The position numbers and the translations under genes are program-made. From assembly GCA_003133005.1 (NCBI GenBank), contig PKZI01000051.1:1-5647 (forward strand): a stretch of 5,647 nt of DNA, given 5' to 3'. Below, piece after piece: positions 5,039 to 5,647 of the stretch. The DNA comes from Acidimicrobiaceae bacterium. Its GTDB lineage: Bacteria > Actinomycetota > Acidimicrobiia > Acidimicrobiales > RAAP-2. The notes beneath the pieces were generated by a model that saw only the letters and a program-made list of their open reading frames with translations, did no database searches and was not told the DNA's origin. The number at the start of each line of letters is the position of its first letter. Positions within the stretch are counted from its first letter, which is position 1.

Positions 5039-5551
5039 TTAGTACGGCGCCACTGGTGGCTCATCATGCTGGCGCGTCCCGAGGCGAAGGCTTGCCGATT
5101 GACCACGTGAGCCCGCAGGCACGGCGCCGGTGACTCCCGCAAGTCCGAAGATCGGCATGTTGGCGTACACGGTCTCCACGTTCTGATCGGAGAGAAGGAT
5201 CGTCTCGTGATAGATGCCAACCGTGCCGTTGGCGCGCACGCGCCGATTGAACCTTCGCCACGCGGGCAAGTGTTCATTGTCAGTTGCTCGTGCGTACTGT
5301 TCAAGCTTCTCGAACGACTCCCAGTATTGCCAGACGAGAATGACGCGACCGGAAACCAAGGTCCGAGGCTTTCCTACGAGTCCCAAACTTCGGTCACGTT
5401 GCAGCTCGATAAGCATTCTTGGCATCGCCACGAACACTGGCAGCCATTTCCAGATTTGCCACACGCAATTGATCCTCATGCCGATGAGAAAGAGCACGGT
5501 GCCATCGGCACCCACGTCGGCGGAGAATCTTCCCTTGTTGATCTTCGTCAT
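5039..5551 (-). CDS. DUF4188 domain-containing protein (putative monooxygenase-like, dimeric alpha-beta barrel type)
   Basis: This 170-residue protein matches what I know of DUF4188 proteins along its length: start MTKINKGRFSAD, the strand VLFLIGMRIN (19-28), WKWLPVFVAMPRML (34-47), QYWESFEKLEQYAR (75-88), HLPAWRRFNRRV (94-105), then GTVGIYHETILL and VETVYANMPIFGLAGVTG (125-142). Such proteins are sometimes annotated as monooxygenases from distant similarity to small dimeric alpha-beta barrel (ABM-like) enzymes, but no activity is established. The C-terminal 25 residues (AVPAGSRGQSASLRLG and on) are weakly conserved and look disordered. The stop is TAA. The start is ATG 5551; there is no Shine-Dalgarno, but TAGTAT ends 6 bases before the ATG, so a leaderless message is plausible. 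It is the first gene of the right-hand minus-strand cluster that appears in the window. Confidence 0.9.
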   Translation of the reverse strand: MTKINKGRFSADVGADGTVLFLIGMRINCVWQIWKWLPVFVAMPRMLIELQRDRSLGLVGKPRTLVSGRVILVWQYWESFEKLEQYARATDNEHLPAWRRFNRRVRANGTVGIYHETILLSDQNVETVYANMPIFGLAGVTGAVPAGSRGQSASLRLGTRQHDEPPVAPY

Positions 5552-5647
5552 GCGCGAATACTAACGAGGACGTTGCTCCTCATGTAGAGAACGGTTGACT
5601 ACCACGTGACACGAACTTGTAGAACAAGTGTCCACGGGTGTGTCCAT
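5552..5647 (-). promoter_or_regulatory. Upstream region of the DUF4188 gene with repeats and candidate leaderless promoter
   Basis: TAGTAT (minus strand, 5563-5558) sits 6 bases from the ATG at 5551, the spacing of a -10 box in a leaderless actinobacterial promoter. Further upstream are a GAGGA/TCCTC inverted repeat with 6-base loop (5566-5581), the recurring ACCACGTGAC (5601-5610), and an inverted repeat ACTTGT-AGA-ACAAGT (5615-5629). These could be regulator sites. On the plus strand TTGACT (near 5595-5600) could be the -35 of a gene outside the window. No -35 can be fixed for the DUF4188 gene. Confidence 0.4.
5615..5629. repeat. Inverted repeat ACTTGT-AGA-ACAAGT upstream of the DUF4188 gene
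   Basis: Perfect 6-bp arms around AGA lie 64 bases upstream of the DUF4188 start. The arm ACTTGT also forms part of the direct repeats at 1043-1095. The arrangement fits a dimeric repressor site, but no bound protein can be named. Confidence 0.4.

Noticed and set aside
4598..5110. 170-codon plus-strand frame
   Set aside because: It is opposite the APH-family kinase N-terminal half and DUF4188 end; arginine-rich with no motif.
5580..5647. Possible C-terminal end of a further minus-strand gene (22 codons to TGA at 5582-5580)
   Set aside because: The piece is too short to recognise, several frames are open there, and the stretch contains palindromes more typical of a regulatory region.

Overview
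The window looks like a chromosomal piece of an actinobacterium with moderately high GC. This rests on protein style: a methyltransferase with the YTHGHHESVLRSH N-terminus, a RimJ-type acetyltransferase with an QRTGINTEAK core, a DUF4188 protein and an aminoglycoside-phosphotransferase-like kinase, all as found in Actinobacteria. GTG starts also seem common. A lineage within or near Acidimicrobiia is only a guess. Stop codons are mixed (TGA, TAG and TAA all end apparently intact genes), so standard code applies and TAG is a normal stop here.

Layout. Bases 3-128 (+) may be the last 41 codons of a GNAT acetyltransferase that starts outside the window. Bases 129-314 hold no gene I can support. 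Bases 315-2474 form a tight minus-strand cluster, read from right to left: a 47-residue membrane-anchored small protein, a YpeA-like GNAT acetyltransferase, a class I SAM-dependent methyltransferase joined to it by a GTGA stop/start overlap, and a HAD-family phosphatase of the phosphoglycolate phosphatase type. Diverging from it at 2602-3390 (+) is a short-chain dehydrogenase/reductase (SDR) that is intact except for one in-frame TAG, exactly at the catalytic lysine of the YxxxK motif. Converging on it is a second minus-strand cluster, read from right to left: a DUF4188 protein (5551-5039), an APH-family kinase (4996-4109) and a RimJ/RimL-type acetyltransferase (4052-3438).

How the genes may work together. 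Both clusters consist of small-molecule or protein modifying enzymes (two or three acetyltransferases, a methyltransferase, a phosphotransferase, a phosphatase). They look like ordinary accessory metabolism or detoxification genes; I see no mobile element, CRISPR array, phage gene, tRNA or rRNA, and no clear new defence or biosynthetic system.

The non-coding sequence is more interesting than expected. A 9-mer, TCACGTGGT (reverse complement ACCACGTGA), occurs four times, twice in the promoter regions of the right-hand cluster. Two perfect inverted repeats sharing a 10-mer precede the kinase and the RimJ-type gene, and a 16-bp near-perfect direct repeat lies at the methyltransferase/HAD junction. 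These could be sites for one local regulator. The strongest single observation remains the amber codon at the SDR catalytic lysine.
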